Notes under the pieces: generated by a model
What the model saw: the letters and a program-made list of their open reading frames with translations, nothing else
Databases searched by the model: none
What the model was told of the DNA's origin: nothing
NCBI GenBank assembly: GCA_003956705.1
Contig: QZCP01000346.1
Coordinates: 186,001 to 250,000 of the forward strand
DNA length: 64,000 nucleotides
Origin: Brevipalpus yothersi
Lineage: Eukaryota > Arthropoda > Arachnida > Trombidiformes > Tenuipalpidae
Direction: 5' to 3'
Shown here: positions 63,372-64,000 of the stretch, in pieces
Layout: each line of letters opens with the position of its first letter
Position numbering within the stretch: the stretch's first letter is position 1
Made by a program: the position numbers and the translations under genes

Positions 63372-64000
63372 TCAGCTTTTCTTGTGTATCTTGAAATGCT
63401 TCACCAAACTTGAATAGGCAGAAACTCCAAAGAGGCAAGATCTACATAAATATATCATGAGAGCATACCTTACATGATGGCGTAAAAGCACCATATAATT
63501 TTTTTTCTCTGATTTTTCTGGATCACTATAGGCACAGTCCTTATGAATTCCACAGATGAGTTTTCCGGATTCAACATCATGGAAAATGTTCTTCTTAACG
63601 ATTTCCTCAACCTCTTCATCATCCATGGCTTCTCCTTTGTAGTAGATCTGATATTCCAAACCAGTACCAGAATGCAGATAGACATACTCATCCGTAATAT
63701 TGAGCTCGCATTTCATTTTTGAATTCATTAGAGTCAACTGATTACCATTTTCGGTCGATTTTCTTGTGACTTTCAAGCACACATTCCTTTCTGGTACGTC
63801 CAATGGATTCTGAGCTCCTGGCTCTCTGCGCTTATGGCAAATAAGGTGCTTCTTCAAGTTTTGAAACCAGCATAAGGTGTGAAAGCAAAATCTACACAAA
63901 TACGTGGCAAACAAGGTTTCCAAATGTTGTAATAGATTCTGAAAAGGTTTGCAAGACTTTTGTGATCTTGCTGTCCTGAAATAGCAGTCAGAATGAACTT
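63372..64000 (-). CDS. Zinc-finger-family protein, C-terminal part (runs off right edge)
   Basis: Minus-strand frame open from the window edge to the stop at 63372. At the edge it reads VHSDCYFRTARS, the second half of the C-x2-H-x2-C site, followed by QHLETLFATYLCRFC and a full C2H2 finger ending HLICH. A linker leads to a complete second module: MKCELNITDEYVY, YQIYYKGEAMDDEEVEEI, KLICGIHKDCAYS, a His, and YLCRSC...HFKIH, stopping four residues after the finger. Same two-module layout as the gene at 52846-54206 but on the opposite strand. The upstream exons and N terminus lie outside the window. All inferred zinc ligands visible here are intact, so the gene is likely functional. Confidence 0.78.
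   Translation of the reverse strand, partial: VHSDCYFRTARSQKSCKPFQNLLQHLETLFATYLCRFCFHTLCWFQNLKKHLICHKRREPGAQNPLDVPERNVCLKVTRKSTENGNQLTLMNSKMKCELNITDEYVYLHSGTGLEYQIYYKGEAMDDEEVEEIVKKNIFHDVESGKLICGIHKDCAYSDPEKSEKKNYMVLLRHHVRYALMIYLCRSCLFGVSAYSSLVKHFKIHKKS

Overview
The window is animal nuclear DNA from an ecdysozoan, most likely an arthropod. This rests on split protein genes with short GT-AG introns, an innexin, a receptor guanylate cyclase, a Spinster-type transporter, a neuropeptide GPCR, a gustatory-receptor-like gene and TTAGG-type (CCTAA) repeats. The AT-rich sequence, very abundant (GA/CT)n tracts and small lineage-specific secreted and zinc-finger families would fit an acariform mite, but that is inference and no marker gene fixes the species. 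All gene models were made by reading splice signals and checking phase by eye.

Region 1 (1-21.1 kb) is an ordinary gene-dense segment. It holds the 3' part of a receptor guanylate cyclase (+), a convergent innexin (-), a calponin with a CH domain and three calponin-type repeats (+), a Ly6/quiver-like GPI-type protein (-), a divergent Spinster-family MFS transporter (+) with two possible last exons, and a convergent TMEM120 homologue (-).

Region 2 (21.1-51.1 kb) is gene-poor. It is dominated by one neuropeptide GPCR (NPY/RYamide-receptor-like) on the minus strand. TM1-5 lie at 50.4-51.1 kb and TM6-7 at 31.4-31.8 kb, separated by an 18.6 kb intron, with a probable alternative C-terminal exon at 29.7 kb. 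That intron holds a nested same-strand gene for a secreted cystatin-like protein, a higher-order satellite with CCTAA runs, a foldback-type repeat, and an assembly gap beside a CT tract.

Region 3 (51.2-64 kb) is an accessory-looking island. It carries a duplicated family of proteins built from a roughly 115-residue module with two putative zinc sites (C-x2-H-x2-C...H, then a canonical C2H2 finger). There is one intact two-module gene, one partial gene running off the right edge, one decayed two-module pseudogene and one truncated copy. Between them lie two paralogous small secreted proteins of unknown family with matching four-exon structure, a short secreted thyroglobulin-type-1-like protein, and a 7-TM gustatory-receptor-like gene. 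An insertion of about 1.2 kb splits one segmental duplicate and carries an unrecognised minus-strand coding fragment.

No rRNA, tRNA, CRISPR or recognisable transposase gene was found.
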